From positions 565,501 through 629,500 of the forward strand of contig NC_064001.1 in assembly GCF_932276165.1 (NCBI RefSeq): a stretch of 64,000 nucleotides of DNA. The letters are read 5' to 3'. The stretch comes from Plutella xylostella (taxonomy: Eukaryota > Arthropoda > Insecta > Lepidoptera > Plutellidae). This document shows positions 34,031 to 44,307 of this stretch, in pieces. Every line of letters begins with the position of its first letter. The first letter of the stretch is position 1. A model generated the notes under the pieces. That model worked only from the letters and a program-made list of their open reading frames with translations, was not told the DNA's origin and ran no database searches. The position numbers and the translations under genes are program-made.

Positions 34031-34493
34031 TAGGGTTAGTCTAATTTGTCTAAAAATGATCGAATAAGCGCTGTCATGCAATTGGTACGTTTAAAGGAGT
34101 CTACACACCAAACCCGCCGACCCGCCGACACAGCCCGGCGGCTTGGTGTCGGCGACCCAAACCCGCCAACATGTGTCATGGGGCTGTGTCGGTGAGTTAG
34201 TCGGCGGCAAGAAATCAGTACAACTTTTTTAGTTAGTGATTGCAGTGTGTACGAACGTGGAGTGTCGGCGGGCAACTGAGCGTGCGCGTACGCAAGTCGC
34301 CGGCCATGCCGCCGACTTGCACGCGCGGGTACGAGTCGCCGACATGATTCTTGAAACAAAGTCGCCGACACCAAGCTGCCGGGCTGTGTCGGCGGGTCGG
34401 CGGGTTTGGTGTGTAGACTCCTTAATGCAACGTCATAATGTCTCTGTCTAACTGAACTTCGTTTTTCGCAAGCTAGGGTGCCCCCTGATGCCA
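34031..34493. mobile_element. MITE of the 'GACGAAAAAC' family (copy 2), split by another MITE
   Basis: The right part (CTTCGTTTTTCGCAAGCTAGGGTGCCCCC) and the left part (GGGTTAGTCTAATTTG...GTCATGCAATTGGTACGTTTAA) line up with 31000-31140 once 34095-34422 and its TAA duplication are removed. The left arm is decayed. Confidence 0.5.
34095..34422. mobile_element. 328 bp G/C-rich MITE with ~60 bp inverted ends, TAA duplication
   Basis: It begins AGGAGTCTACACACCAAACC, continuing CGCCGACCCGCCGACACAGC, and ends with the near-perfect inverted copy. TAA flanks both sides (34092-34094, 34423-34425). CGCCGACA words recur in the interior. There is no coding capacity. The 3 bp TAA duplication again fits PIF/Harbinger. 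Confidence 0.85.
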
Positions 34494-35584
34494 CGCAAGC
34501 GATTAATTCATACTTCGGAGCCACAAAATGGCTCGTAAAGATAGAAAATTTAAAATTATCCCAACAAGTTTATAAGACTTTATGACCGTGTCAAGGAAAT
34601 TTACTCTGGAAATGACGGAAAAACAGAAGCTTTTTAAATTTTTTATTTATCTTACGTGTATATATCGAAGAAAAGCAGATTAAGGAAGATAGTATTTTCC
34701 TTGATTCTATTTTAAGTCTCTTAAGAGCTTTTGCACAGACGTTTGTGTCTAAAAGCTTTTATTCGTACTAAACCTTATATTATTTATAAAGGATACATAA
34801 ACAAATTAAAAAGTTGAAGGTGTTATACTCTACCTACTTGAGTTAACAACATTATTGTAATAATTGTTCTCCATTTTAGTAATTTCCGGACAAATCGGTA
34901 CCATGTAAACAAAGTACTCGTATTACTACTTGACCAAGTCTATTTCCGATTTGTTGGAATATTAATTATACATAGGTTAGATAGGTTAGGTTCAAAATGG
35001 CACAGTGGTAATAATTCTGACATTTCTGAAGGCGCAACAATTTTAAATTAAGCACAATCAAACGAAAACATTCTTTGTTCGAAATTTGATTTAATAATTT
35101 AACGGCCTTACCGTAATTAATATAAACCATACTGAAAATAATCCAATTTAATTCAGACCGTGAAATTCATAGTTAGCAATAATGTTTGCACTGCTCCCAT
35201 AGATATTGAAAAGTGGACTGACTGTGATATTAGTAGTTTTGGTCGAGAAATATGAAAAGCACACAGAATAAACAATTGAATCTATGTCGCTCGTTCCACT
35301 GACAGTCGCGTTTAAAAATAAACATGAGAAATGTGTTAAAATACAAACGTAAAGCTTCGCGAAAAAAATGTACCGTGATATTTATTTACTGGATCTGAAA
35401 CGAATGCCTGTCAGAACGCCTGCTGGCATGGTCCATATTCTTTTTATTATAAAAATCTCAAAAATCCGATAGCTTAATTTTATTTTTAAAATTGTTTATG
35501 TACCTACTTACATAGATTGATAGTGAAGAATATGTAACGAATGCCCTGAGTATGGCTCCGTTAAGAAGACAAAAAAAACACGTT
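34494..35584. other. Gene-free stretch
   Basis: A/T-rich, no exon or RNA gene recognised. Two TTAGG-like words near 34975-34990 are too few to be an interstitial telomere repeat. Confidence 0.35.
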
Positions 35585-35710
35585 AAGAAGACGTGGTGGT
35601 TTAAGGAAAGACCCAAGCTCAGGAACGGAGTTCAGATCTTGGGAATACGCACAAGAGTTCTATTTCAGAGACACACACTCACACCTCCACAGAGAATATA
35701 ATAGAAATAC
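35585..35710 (+). mobile_element. SINE family B 3' fragment
   Basis: The wording ACGTGGTGGTTTAAGGAAAG, ATACGCACAAGAGTTC and ACCTCCACAGAGAATA parallels the second half of 12573-12916. Confidence 0.5.
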
Positions 35711-35764
35711 TCCAGAATCCCCAGGGTTCAGACTGCACGGTGGAGACTGACGACCTGAGGCCTC

Positions 35765-35913
35765 AGGAGGGTCACTCTTTATGACGAAAAACGAAGTTTA
35801 AGAGCCCTGTTGCGCGAACCACGACTTTACCTTGTGGTTTTAAACGTGTCGACTGCACGACAGCTCTTGTTTGTTCGTTTTTCGTCAGTATAGAGTAGCC
35901 CTCCAGGGACTTC
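35765..35913. mobile_element. MITE of the 'GACGAAAAAC' family (copy 3)
   Basis: The ends GAGGGTCACTCTTTATGACG and CGTCAGTATAGAGTAGCCCTC are inverted, with GAAAAACGAAGTTTAAGAGCC against GCTCTTGTTTGTTCGTTTTTC. The most complete copy in the window. A partial relative follows at ~36070-36155. Confidence 0.65.
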
Positions 35914-36541
35914 TTTTTCTACGTCCCCCATAAATGGCTTGCTTGGACTCTGCGGTTGCAAAAGTGTGACGTCACAATATGCCCAACAACCGACGCGCCT
36001 AAACTCCATTCAGGGAATGTCCTTACAATAGAATTGAATCGACAACGCCGAATTATTCCTGCTACCGCAGTGTTTTGAAGCTCTTCTGTGCTAACCCCGA
36101 CCCTATCTCGTTGCATTAAACGTGCCGATTGCGTGACGGCTCTCCGAAACTTCCTGTTTCATCAAGAGAGTGGGCCCACAGAAATCAGTCTCTAGCTGCT
36201 AACGTCCACGAATGTATTGTCGGTACAAAGTTTTTAGAGAACCCTCTGTTTATTCACCTTGTGTGCAGCCCCCTTGATGACATTCAACGATTTTCCTTCT
36301 TTGTAGAGGTAAGTTACGCTAATGAGGCAGACGATAGCTCTTCAGATGTTACAATAGGGAATGTAGAAAAAATTAAAAACTAATAAAGTCAGTGACATAG
36401 CACTAAATTATTCTTAAATGGAAAGCTTAATGACACCGTCTGCAATATTGAAGTAAGTACATTTAAAAGCGCATCAGAACATAACCTACTAAAAACTAAA
36501 TATTTTGATCTAAGTATATTTCATCAAACTTTAAAAAAATT
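35914..36541. other. Gene-free stretch
   Basis: It holds the partial MITE relative at ~36070-36155. A short frame at 36129-36383 has no recognisable domain and is treated as chance. Confidence 0.35.
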
Positions 36542-36829
36542 ACGACCGAATGGCGTAGTGGTTAGTGACCCTGACTACTGAGCCGAAGGTCCCGGGTTCG
36601 ATTCCAGGCTGGGGCAGATATTTGTTTAAACACAGATATTTGTTGTCGGGTCTTGGATGTGCCCGTAAAATGGCAATAGGCTCGCCCCCTATTACATTGG
36701 GACTAAAAACATAACACTGGCGAAAAGTGGGTGCAGCAATGCACCTCTGCCTACCCCGCAAGGGAGTACATTAGTACAAGGCCTGTGTGTGTGTGTGTGT
36801 GTGTGTGTGAGTGTGTGTGTGTGTGTGTT
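36542..36829 (+). mobile_element. tRNA-Arg-like SINE with type 2 tail and (GT)n end
   Basis: Same head as 26133-26392 (ACGACCGAATGGCGTAGTGG; box B GGTTCGATTCC), then the type 2 tail as at 30433-30698, ending in a (TG)n microsatellite at 36784-36829. Confidence 0.78.
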
Positions 36830-36955
36830 TTTAAAAAAATGCAGTCATTTGGTGGCGACATTATGTACATATCACTATTTATGACTTTTTCATTGCTCGA
36901 AACTGTACGCATCTACGAGAACTGCTGAACAAACTGAAACAGGATTTCAATCAGC

Positions 36956-37061
36956 TATTTATCGTTCTGTGGTCGGACCGATGGACCAATCAGGAGCGAG
37001 CTTGATTTGCTAACTGTTATTGTTCAATAACTGCGGCGATGCAGTTATTGTCTAAATCACG
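36956..37061. repeat. ~115 bp repeat, copy 2
   Basis: Aligns with 32374-32492 through GATGGACCAATCAGGAGCGA and GCTTGATTTGCTAACTGTTA to the GCAGTTATTGTCTAAATCAC end. Confidence 0.55.
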
Positions 37062-37442
37062 TTTGCGAGAATAGGGGAATATGGCGTTTACTAGCGAATT
37101 CGCAGATTCAGAAACCAGAAATGCACATTGCGATATTGAGGTATGCTACAGATACATAGAAATATGTAGGTATATTATTTATTTGTACATACACAAACCA
37201 TATACAGATTTTGTCATTATTGATGAATTCATAGAATTTTGGAATGATCCTTATGACGGTGGATGGATCAGGTAACAAATTATTTCACGGTTGACACGAT
37301 ATTGACAAAATGTAGCTAAAGCCCTTCCGATAACAATCCTCTCAATCATCTTCACTCGCAATAAAAAGTGTAGTGAAAAAAAAACGGTCAAAAAAGTCCA
37401 ACTAGTGATAAATGATTTCAATAATCCCAACTTACGAGCTGA

Positions 37443-37724
37443 GTGATACCTTCATTAATTTTATTTGTGTCGCAACTCACAGCCTACGAATTCCAGACAA
37501 GTGATTTAATCAACGCCTCCTATCTACAGCGGGTTAATATCTTAGGCCTCTACAGGGTGCCCTCGAGGCGACTCGACGTTGACAGATGCCGCGCTAATTG
37601 CGGAGCATCCTGTATGTTAGATTTATTGCGTCGTTTACCTAAAGGTACTGCTGTCACGGGATTGAAGTGTGACAAATTCATTCTCAGAAGAAGTTCTCTG
37701 GTCCAAACTGTGGGGGAATATTAG
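37443..37724 (+). other. Unassigned open frame
   Basis: A 93-residue frame of moderate G/C content, preceded by an acceptor-like GCAACTCACAG at 37471-37481 and rich in Arg and Cys (DVDRCRANCGASCMLDLL). No domain recognised. It could be a lone exon, a repeat remnant, or chance. The neighbouring 37081-37275 frame is equally unassigned. Confidence 0.15.
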
Positions 37725-38255
37725 AATAAACTGCACTACATAATATGTAAGTGATGACACATGAAGAAGATTACAAGATCTATCATGGTAAGAGAATAAA
37801 AGAAAATAAAGTTTAAGTATTCATTTATTGAAAACAACAAACAGTAAACCCGTTTGAAAAAAGTTTAACAAAAATAAAATAAAAGAAATTGAAAGTACCT
37901 AACAGGCTGTAAAATATCTCGAGTCGACGAGCAATAATGTAAACATTCGGAATTCAAAAATAAAACAACCCTCATTATAGAGAGTTTTTTTCTACCGTTC
38001 TTATTTCAAATCGATGTGAAGAAAGAAAAGCCATTGACTCTGCCTTGTTACTGGCTCATTAAAAATTCCCTCAAAGTTTGAGGATGAAATTGCAAAAGTT
38101 GGCGGGAAACAAAATAATGAGTGCGCCAGATCGTTTGACCGATGCTTTGCTTTCTATGTAGATCAAGTTATTGAAAATAAACCTATAAGTAGGTAGAGTT
38201 ATTCAGTTTAATGTGGATAAATAAAGATTCCTAGCATGTAATTTTTCATATATTT

Positions 38256-38459
38256 TCAGAATTTGCAAAAAGTGCAGGCATTTAATTGAGTATTTTTTAT
38301 TGTATTCATTTTCAAATCTTCCTTGAAATTATTATAATTGCTGATTAATTTTGCGACAATGATGATGACGATGCCGACAAAATACAGGATAACCTTAGAA
38401 AAGGCCCCCAATTCATCAAATCCACTTCCAACTAATAAAAACCGATAAATAGGCGCCAT
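38256..38459 (-). CDS. Possible small single-pass membrane protein
   Basis: A 67-codon frame from an ATG in favourable context (AAAAAATGGCG). The product is a short N-terminus (MAPIYRFLLVGSGFDELGAF), one hydrophobic segment (~22-39, VILYFVGIVIIIVAKLI) and a polar lysine/asparagine-rich tail with CTFC near the end. No family is recognised. There is no intron or neighbour to support it, and the frame is short enough to occur by chance. Confidence 0.2.
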   Translation of the reverse strand: MAPIYRFLLVGSGFDELGAFSKVILYFVGIVIIIVAKLISNYNNFKEDLKMNTIKNTQLNACTFCKF

Positions 38460-39050
38460 TTTTTCTCCCGCCGATATAATAATATAATCTGATGAAAACG
38501 TCGAAAGAGGCCGCTCTATCTCGGAGTAAAATAATGTTGCCGATTTGTCATGGCCCCTGATGCCTCATCATTCCTTGCATCGTATCCATCTTCATCCATC
38601 AATTCTAATAAAGGAGCATGCCTTAAATTATTACCGTCTTCTTTTAACTTGTAAAGATATTTATTTGCTTTAGGGATTTATTCCTGTCATTATTATCAAT
38701 TTTGGGGCAATTCCGAGCGGTTGTGAGCGGCATCGATCGGCTTATTGTTGTTTCGGTGATAAGTTGAAACGATTTATCACACTTTAATGTGAAATTGTAA
38801 ATTTATAAGTCGGTTATTTTTAGACAAGGTTTACGTTTTTGGACGACCGTGAATCTATAATAACCTGAAAGGAAAATAAGGGTGTCATGCATTTTGAACA
38901 GCTCCGCTATGGAATCGTAGGCCTAAAACAGCATTAATAAAGCTACAGTATTCCGTACCTCAATACGTTGTTTAATCTGTTTGTCTATGTGATCGCCTTT
39001 GTTAAAAGTAAAGGCCTATTGCATCTCAGGAATATAGATGCACAAAACGT

Positions 39051-39126
39051 GCTACAAATGCTACGCCAGACATAAGCGATATGTTTCAACTGCTACGCAG
39101 TGCTACGAATGCTACGAGCGCTACGG
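39051..39126. repeat. GTAGC/GCTAC word cluster 2
   Basis: GCTACAAATGCTACG, GCTACGCAGTGCTACGAATG and CTACGAGCGCTACGG follow each other closely, the same words as at 20741-20811. Confidence 0.55.
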
Positions 39127-39479
39127 ACTGTTTCGAGCTTCTTCGAGATAGTTTCCTAAGATTCTACTCAAATCTTCCGCATCCTCTCACTTTTCAGGTA
39201 TGGAACTATCAAAATTAAACCCTTTGATATTTCATGAAATTAGCTTATACTTACCTATGTATATTTATGAGTTTAACAAAGTACGGGGTACAAATACGGA
39301 AGCTATAAAATAGTCCTGGTAGAAACATAATTAAATAGACTGGTCCATTTATAAAGATATAAAAGCACAACTGATTCTACAGATTACTCTTCCTATACTA
39401 AAGATATTTTAGTTATTAAAAAGATATGCGACATTGTAGGAGGTGCTCATCAGCCGGCTCTGAAACAGCGACTAATGTC

Positions 39480-40030
39480 TCCACCGAAGTAATGTACCCT
39501 TTAAAACGGTATTCACAATTCCACCCCTTTTTGAATACGTTATTCGCTAATGAAATTCTTTGGGCCGCATTCGGGAGGTCTTTTATGAGCGGAACATTAC
39601 ATAAATTCAATAAAAAGCTTTCTTCGGTATACCGTGTTGACGTTTGAAGGTGAGGCGTGCCTCGGGGAGCTGATATCGGTCGCCCACGAATAAATGGAAC
39701 ATATATAATGAAAAAATATTACGCATTCGGTACGGGCCGATGTTATTCAAATAAACATTACAGTCGGGCGTCGGGCGGCCGACAATCGAGAAATTTATCA
39801 CCGGGTGCGACGAAAAATCGGATTGAAAATCGTGCGAGAATCGATTCTGAATTAGGGGAAACGCGGCGTAAGGCTTTGTTGTTCTTTCAAGTATTTAAAT
39901 GTGATCGTACCCCCGCCTCGTTGTCGCTCGTCGTAATGAAACGGCCGGATGTCGGCAATATCCGCCGCCATGTTGCGTCTTGTTGCCGTGTGCTCGGGAC
40001 GCGCTATTGGCCATTGATCTTGTAAATTAA
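39480..40030. promoter_or_regulatory. Candidate conserved non-coding element
   Basis: A 550 bp patch differs from its A/T-rich surroundings: CpG-rich words (GTCGGGCGTCGGGCGG, GGCCGGATGTCGGC, CCGCCGCCATGTTG) alternate with homeobox-type sites (TTTTATGAGC, CATTACATAAATTC, TTATTCAAATAAAC). Short frames across it (39426-39647, 39657-40025) lack domains. Regulatory function is inferred from composition only. Confidence 0.3.
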
Positions 40031-40059
40031 TAAAGCTACAATATTGTTTTCGTATTTTT

Positions 40060-41667
40060 AGCAACTCAATTTTGCGTTGGAAATTTCACAAAGCCACCGC
40101 TTTCCAAGATGTTGATGGAACATTTTTTACGTATTTTTTTCTAAAATTGAGGTTACGGGCTTTGATAAAAATACAGTCGGCTTAGTTACCTATCGGTGTA
40201 CAATATAGTATGAAAGCTATATAAGTGTGAATGAAAAACATTTAACTACTCGAGTTTTTAATACTTATGATTATTAATTCAAAATAGTTCATTTTTGGAT
40301 TCCGGAAAAAATACCGTAACAAAGAGAGTCTTTGCAACTAGTCTTCCAGCCCTACGCAACACGTACAATATCCAAAATAGTGATTTAAAAAAACTGAGTT
40401 TAATTATTCTTCAATGATTACAATTCCAGGTATTCATTGCATTCACAGTAATTTTTCCACTCCATATAAAAACATTGATACAATACGTCGAATTTCTCCT
40501 ATTCTGTTACAATCCTTCCCTCCATTCCCACATTTCAGATGTCTTCATTACGATTCGTGGAAGGTGCTCGTTCTCTGATTAATAATGCCGTGTGCAGGTG
40601 TTATGAAGACGTGGAGGCTCGCGGCATACCAAGTGCGCCGCGTCGTTAGGAAAAAGGATAATGATGGCCGCTCTGACTGGAATAAAGGCCTTTTTGAGCC
40701 GCGGAGGGCCGTGAGTAGGTTGAATCATGATGTAAGTAATCAAAAATAATAAATAAAAATCGTTTATTTCAGACAATGAGGTCCATATAAGTATAAAATC
40801 AGTCCTTAATTTTAAATGTGACATTACTTAAAACAATTTAAAAAGAAATCAAATAATACACTCACGGGCAATAAAAACTTTCCAGTCAGAAAATCATCAA
40901 GTTTTTCCTAAACAGAAAAAGCTAGCTTAATGACGCCGTCTCCAATATTGAGATGCATTTAAAATCTAAGTATTCAATATACTCGTACACTCACGTGCAA
41001 AGAAACAGTTCCACTTACAAAATTCCGATAAATGAAACTAAATAAACTAAATTATATAAATTAAATTGAACTCAGATTAGTTATCTCTTAAAAGATCATA
41101 TGACCCTCCTCACCAAGCACTTCCACAGGGAGGACGTCAGGTCATCAGCCACTGTTTTCAGAATGCATGTAATAAGAATACTTTTTATTTAAAGCGTAGT
41201 ATTTAATTATTGTATCCTACTCTAATAGCTGTGCGAGCCGCCGGACTTAGCTGGAGCGAGGCCAAAAGCACAGCCGAAGATAGGCGGAAGTGGCGGACAT
41301 AAGTGGAGACCCTCTGCACCTCTGGGTTGCCATAGAACTGCAACAACAACAACGACATTCTACTCTAATAATATACATACCTATATAATGTAGAATCATT
41401 ATTTTCTCCCAAATGCGAGTGGATACCGCAGAAAGGCCAACCTAGCATGAGGCGCCTACCACTTCGCTCGCTGGACCGATGACGCTACAAATTGCGTAGA
41501 ATGAGCGCAACTAGCAAACTGTGAACTCTCGGCTGACTGCTAATCATACTAAACCGATGCGCCGCTAAATCAACCGGTGATAGATACGAGTAGGCTAAGT
41601 ACATAGCTACTTCTGTTAGTTTAAATAAGTGTTACCGTTCTTTGGTGTCAAATGAAATGATTTTCTA
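40060..41667. other. Gene-free stretch
   Basis: 40540-40715 is another CpG-rich patch (GAGGCTCGCGGCATACCAAG, GTGCGCCGCGTCG) that could be regulatory. No gene recognised. Confidence 0.35.
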
Positions 41668-41887
41668 CTAGCTGCTCCCACGAGCTTCACGTCGCTCAAA
41701 AAAGTTTTCCCGTGGGAATTCCGCGATAAAAGTAGCATTATGTATTAATCTAGGGTGTCAGCTAAATCCATACCAAATTTTATTAAAATTGGTTCAGCCG
41801 TTTTGAAGTGAAGAAGTAACAAACATACACACACACACACACATACTCATAAACTTTCACCTTTATAATACTTATTATGAAGTAGGA
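41668..41887 (-). mobile_element. Helitron-like short element (copy 4)
   Basis: Minus strand starts TCCTACTTCATAATAAG and ends CGTGGGAGCAGCTAG before T. It includes an (AC)n run and 'GGAATTCCCACGGG'. Confidence 0.65.
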
Positions 41888-42213
41888 TTATTAAATAGTT
41901 TGCCTACTGGCGACGCAGCCTAGACCTACCTACTATACACAGTATACACACAGTCGATGCTATGCGTGAGTGTGTCGGAGGTGCGAGGCATTCCGGCTCA
42001 GAGTCAGCTCATTGACATAAATTGTTGGTTGATTAAAATTGTTCACTGCACAGGAGGCACGGGGGAGTGAAACATTCAGCCTGATAATCCGACGTCAGTG
42101 AAGCAAAAAGAAGGGTTACAGGTTCGACTAGTAAGTGAGTTTGTAAAGTTTTATAACTGTTTAAATGTATGACATAGTCCTCCTTACTAAAAAAAACGTA
42201 GATTCGATTTTAA

Positions 42214-42345
42214 AGATAAAGATAAAATACTCTTTATTGCACACAAACAGAAACAGTTTCACAAACATAAAAAAGAAATAGTACAATCGGCGGCCTTATT
42301 ACTTAGAGTAATCTCTTCCAGACAACCGCATAGATAGGAAATAGA
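42214..42345 (-). mobile_element. LINE 3'-end fragment
   Basis: Plus-strand wording AAAGATAAAATACTCTTTATT, GTACAATCGGCGGCCTTATT and CTCTTCCAGACAACC is the inverted 3' end of a common lepidopteran LINE. Related fragments are at 46985-47096 and 51272-51372. No coding part remains. Confidence 0.55.
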
Positions 42346-43414
42346 CAATAAGAAAATAGGTAACGTGTGAAAACAAGAGATATTTACAAACGATATGTAA
42401 ATACCTGCATAATATATTAATACTTAAAGCCTACATAATTATTAATAAATATATACCTATAATATATATAATAATACATATATTTGAATTAGAGTTTTAT
42501 TTTCTAAGTCAGTAGGTTCGTTTTATTTTTTTAAGCAACATTAATAATTTGTTAGTTCAATGTGGAATATTGTGTGTGTAATAGCTTTGGGAATAATCAA
42601 ATTCTGAATAATGTTGAGCACAGGGACCCTTAAAGTTCTTAACGCTTAATAAATTCTGAATCTAATTTCCACGCTTAGTAAACCATACCTGGGAGAAATT
42701 TAATGAGAATAAAAATAACTACATAAGCTCCAATATACTTCAATAACACAAATATACACGACAAATGCACTGTTTTAGAATTATTAAAATTGTTTAAAGT
42801 ATATTTCAACAAAAATAATTCATTTATTTTCCTGTTCATATATTATAAGTTATCCGAAAATAGCGAAATTGAGTATCGGGAAAACCTATTAATTTCTAAC
42901 CTAAGGCCTAAATAATTGTTGCTTCGGCTGGGCATAATTACAAATGGCCATTTTAATTTAATTGCTTACATAATTATGCGTGTCTGGGTGTCTGACAGCG
43001 ACCGGCTTAAGTTGGTTATGAAGGGCTGAATTTAATAAGCATGTGAGATCCATATTACATACATCGTGTGATCTCACTTCTGATGTGATGATGTAAATGA
43101 GCTGAAATAAACATTTCTTGTGCTCTAATATATTGAAATTGTACTAAAAATTTACATAGTATTTTATTAAATTTTACTATAATTAATTTAAAATACATAT
43201 ATCCTATGTAGCTATATTTTATTCATTTTATAGAATGGTTTACAGATAACTAAAAAAAATTGGATCAATAAAAAAGACGCAAATTAGTGGTTAATGATTC
43301 TCAATCATAAAAAGTTACCTACAATACTTAAATAATGAAGAACTGTACTTCAGCTTCCTAAATCAATAAAAAGACATAATTTAGATAAAAAACTTACTAT
43401 TTTAGAGGTAGGTA
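42346..43414. other. Gene-free stretch with homeobox-site cluster
   Basis: 42930-43010 packs several TAATTA/ATAATT/TTAAT sites (GGCATAATTACAAATGGCC, ATTTTAATTTAATTGCTTAC, ATAATTATGCG). The rest is A/T-rich with nothing recognised. Confidence 0.35.
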
Positions 43415-43564
43415 AGCGTCCAGCGTCCACCCATTGGTATCGTACGTATCGCATTAAACGGATTGTCATAATTCTATGGAGAAACGGCAGAGTAGGCAAT
43501 GCCGATGAAGAGAGAATACTGAATGCGATGCATCCGGTGCGTACGATGCCAAAATTAGGACGCT
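43415..43564. mobile_element. 150 bp MITE, AGCGTCC ends, TA duplication
   Basis: AGCGTCC at the left and GGACGCT at the right, flanked by TA on both sides. Inner inverted words GGTATCGTACG and CGTACGATGCC, then CGCATT and AATGCG, extend the foldback. A degraded relative is at 12985-13138. Confidence 0.65.
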
Positions 43565-44187
43565 TACGTGTAATAAATATATAAATTATGATAATGATAA
43601 CAGCACTTACGTTGATACAGACACTTGAAAATGTTCACGGTTCATAAAACAAGCAGGTAAGAACCGATTCACCCGGCTCTATATCTCGGTTCACCCGGGC
43701 TCACCCGGCATAACTCCGATAGCAACTGTACTTACATAAGCTACCACTTCCCTGGAGCTACAGCCTCAAAACTAAATCTGCATAATACCCAGATAAAGTT
43801 CTGCCCGAATGATATTAAACTCGACTACCATATTTCAAGTAGAACGTGGAATAGTAGGTATCTTTTTTAGGCACTGAAGTTTGGTTCAATAGAAAGAAAA
43901 CTTCATTGTCAATGTTAGTGAAACCATTGAAATTCAAAAACGTTATTTATGAGTAAATTGTGGCTTGTTAGCCATTATTTTTTTTATTCTTACATTACAT
44001 GAAAGTTATCAGGTGTCATGAAACGCTTGGCACTTTTTTATTTAAGTAGTCTCTCTTGATTCTTTATAATGAGATTTGATATTTGAGTATGTTCAAGAAG
44101 CTTAAGAAAAACCATGGGTGTATGAAGGTCTGTACAATGTACATAATACTATAATACATAATAACACTTCATGAACATGAAGGGCTA

Positions 44188-44305
44188 GTACGGGGCGCAT
44201 TTAAGACGTGACAAAAGTTTTGCATGCTCGCGCTCACTCACATAGCGCGGCCTCAAGAGCGAGCGCGACAGAGAATTTTTCTGACGTCTTAATAGCGCCC
44301 CGTGC
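44188..44305. mobile_element. 118 bp MITE, GCACGGGG ends (copy 2), TA duplication
   Basis: GTACGGGGCGCATTTAAGAC at the left and GTCTTAATAGCGCCCCGTGC at the right, flanked by TA (44186-44187, 44306-44307). A shorter relative of 23155-23393. Confidence 0.7.
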
Positions 44306-44307
44306 TA

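Noticed and set aside
34036..34524. 162-codon minus-strand frame
   Set aside because: Spans the nested G/C-rich MITE and its host. Its Arg/Pro-rich product follows the inverted repeat, not a protein family.
34970..34995. Interstitial telomere repeat (TTAGG)n
   Set aside because: Only two or three scattered TTAGG words here and at ~47830.
36784..36829. Functional Z-DNA-forming (GT)n element
   Set aside because: It is the simple-repeat tail of the adjacent SINE.
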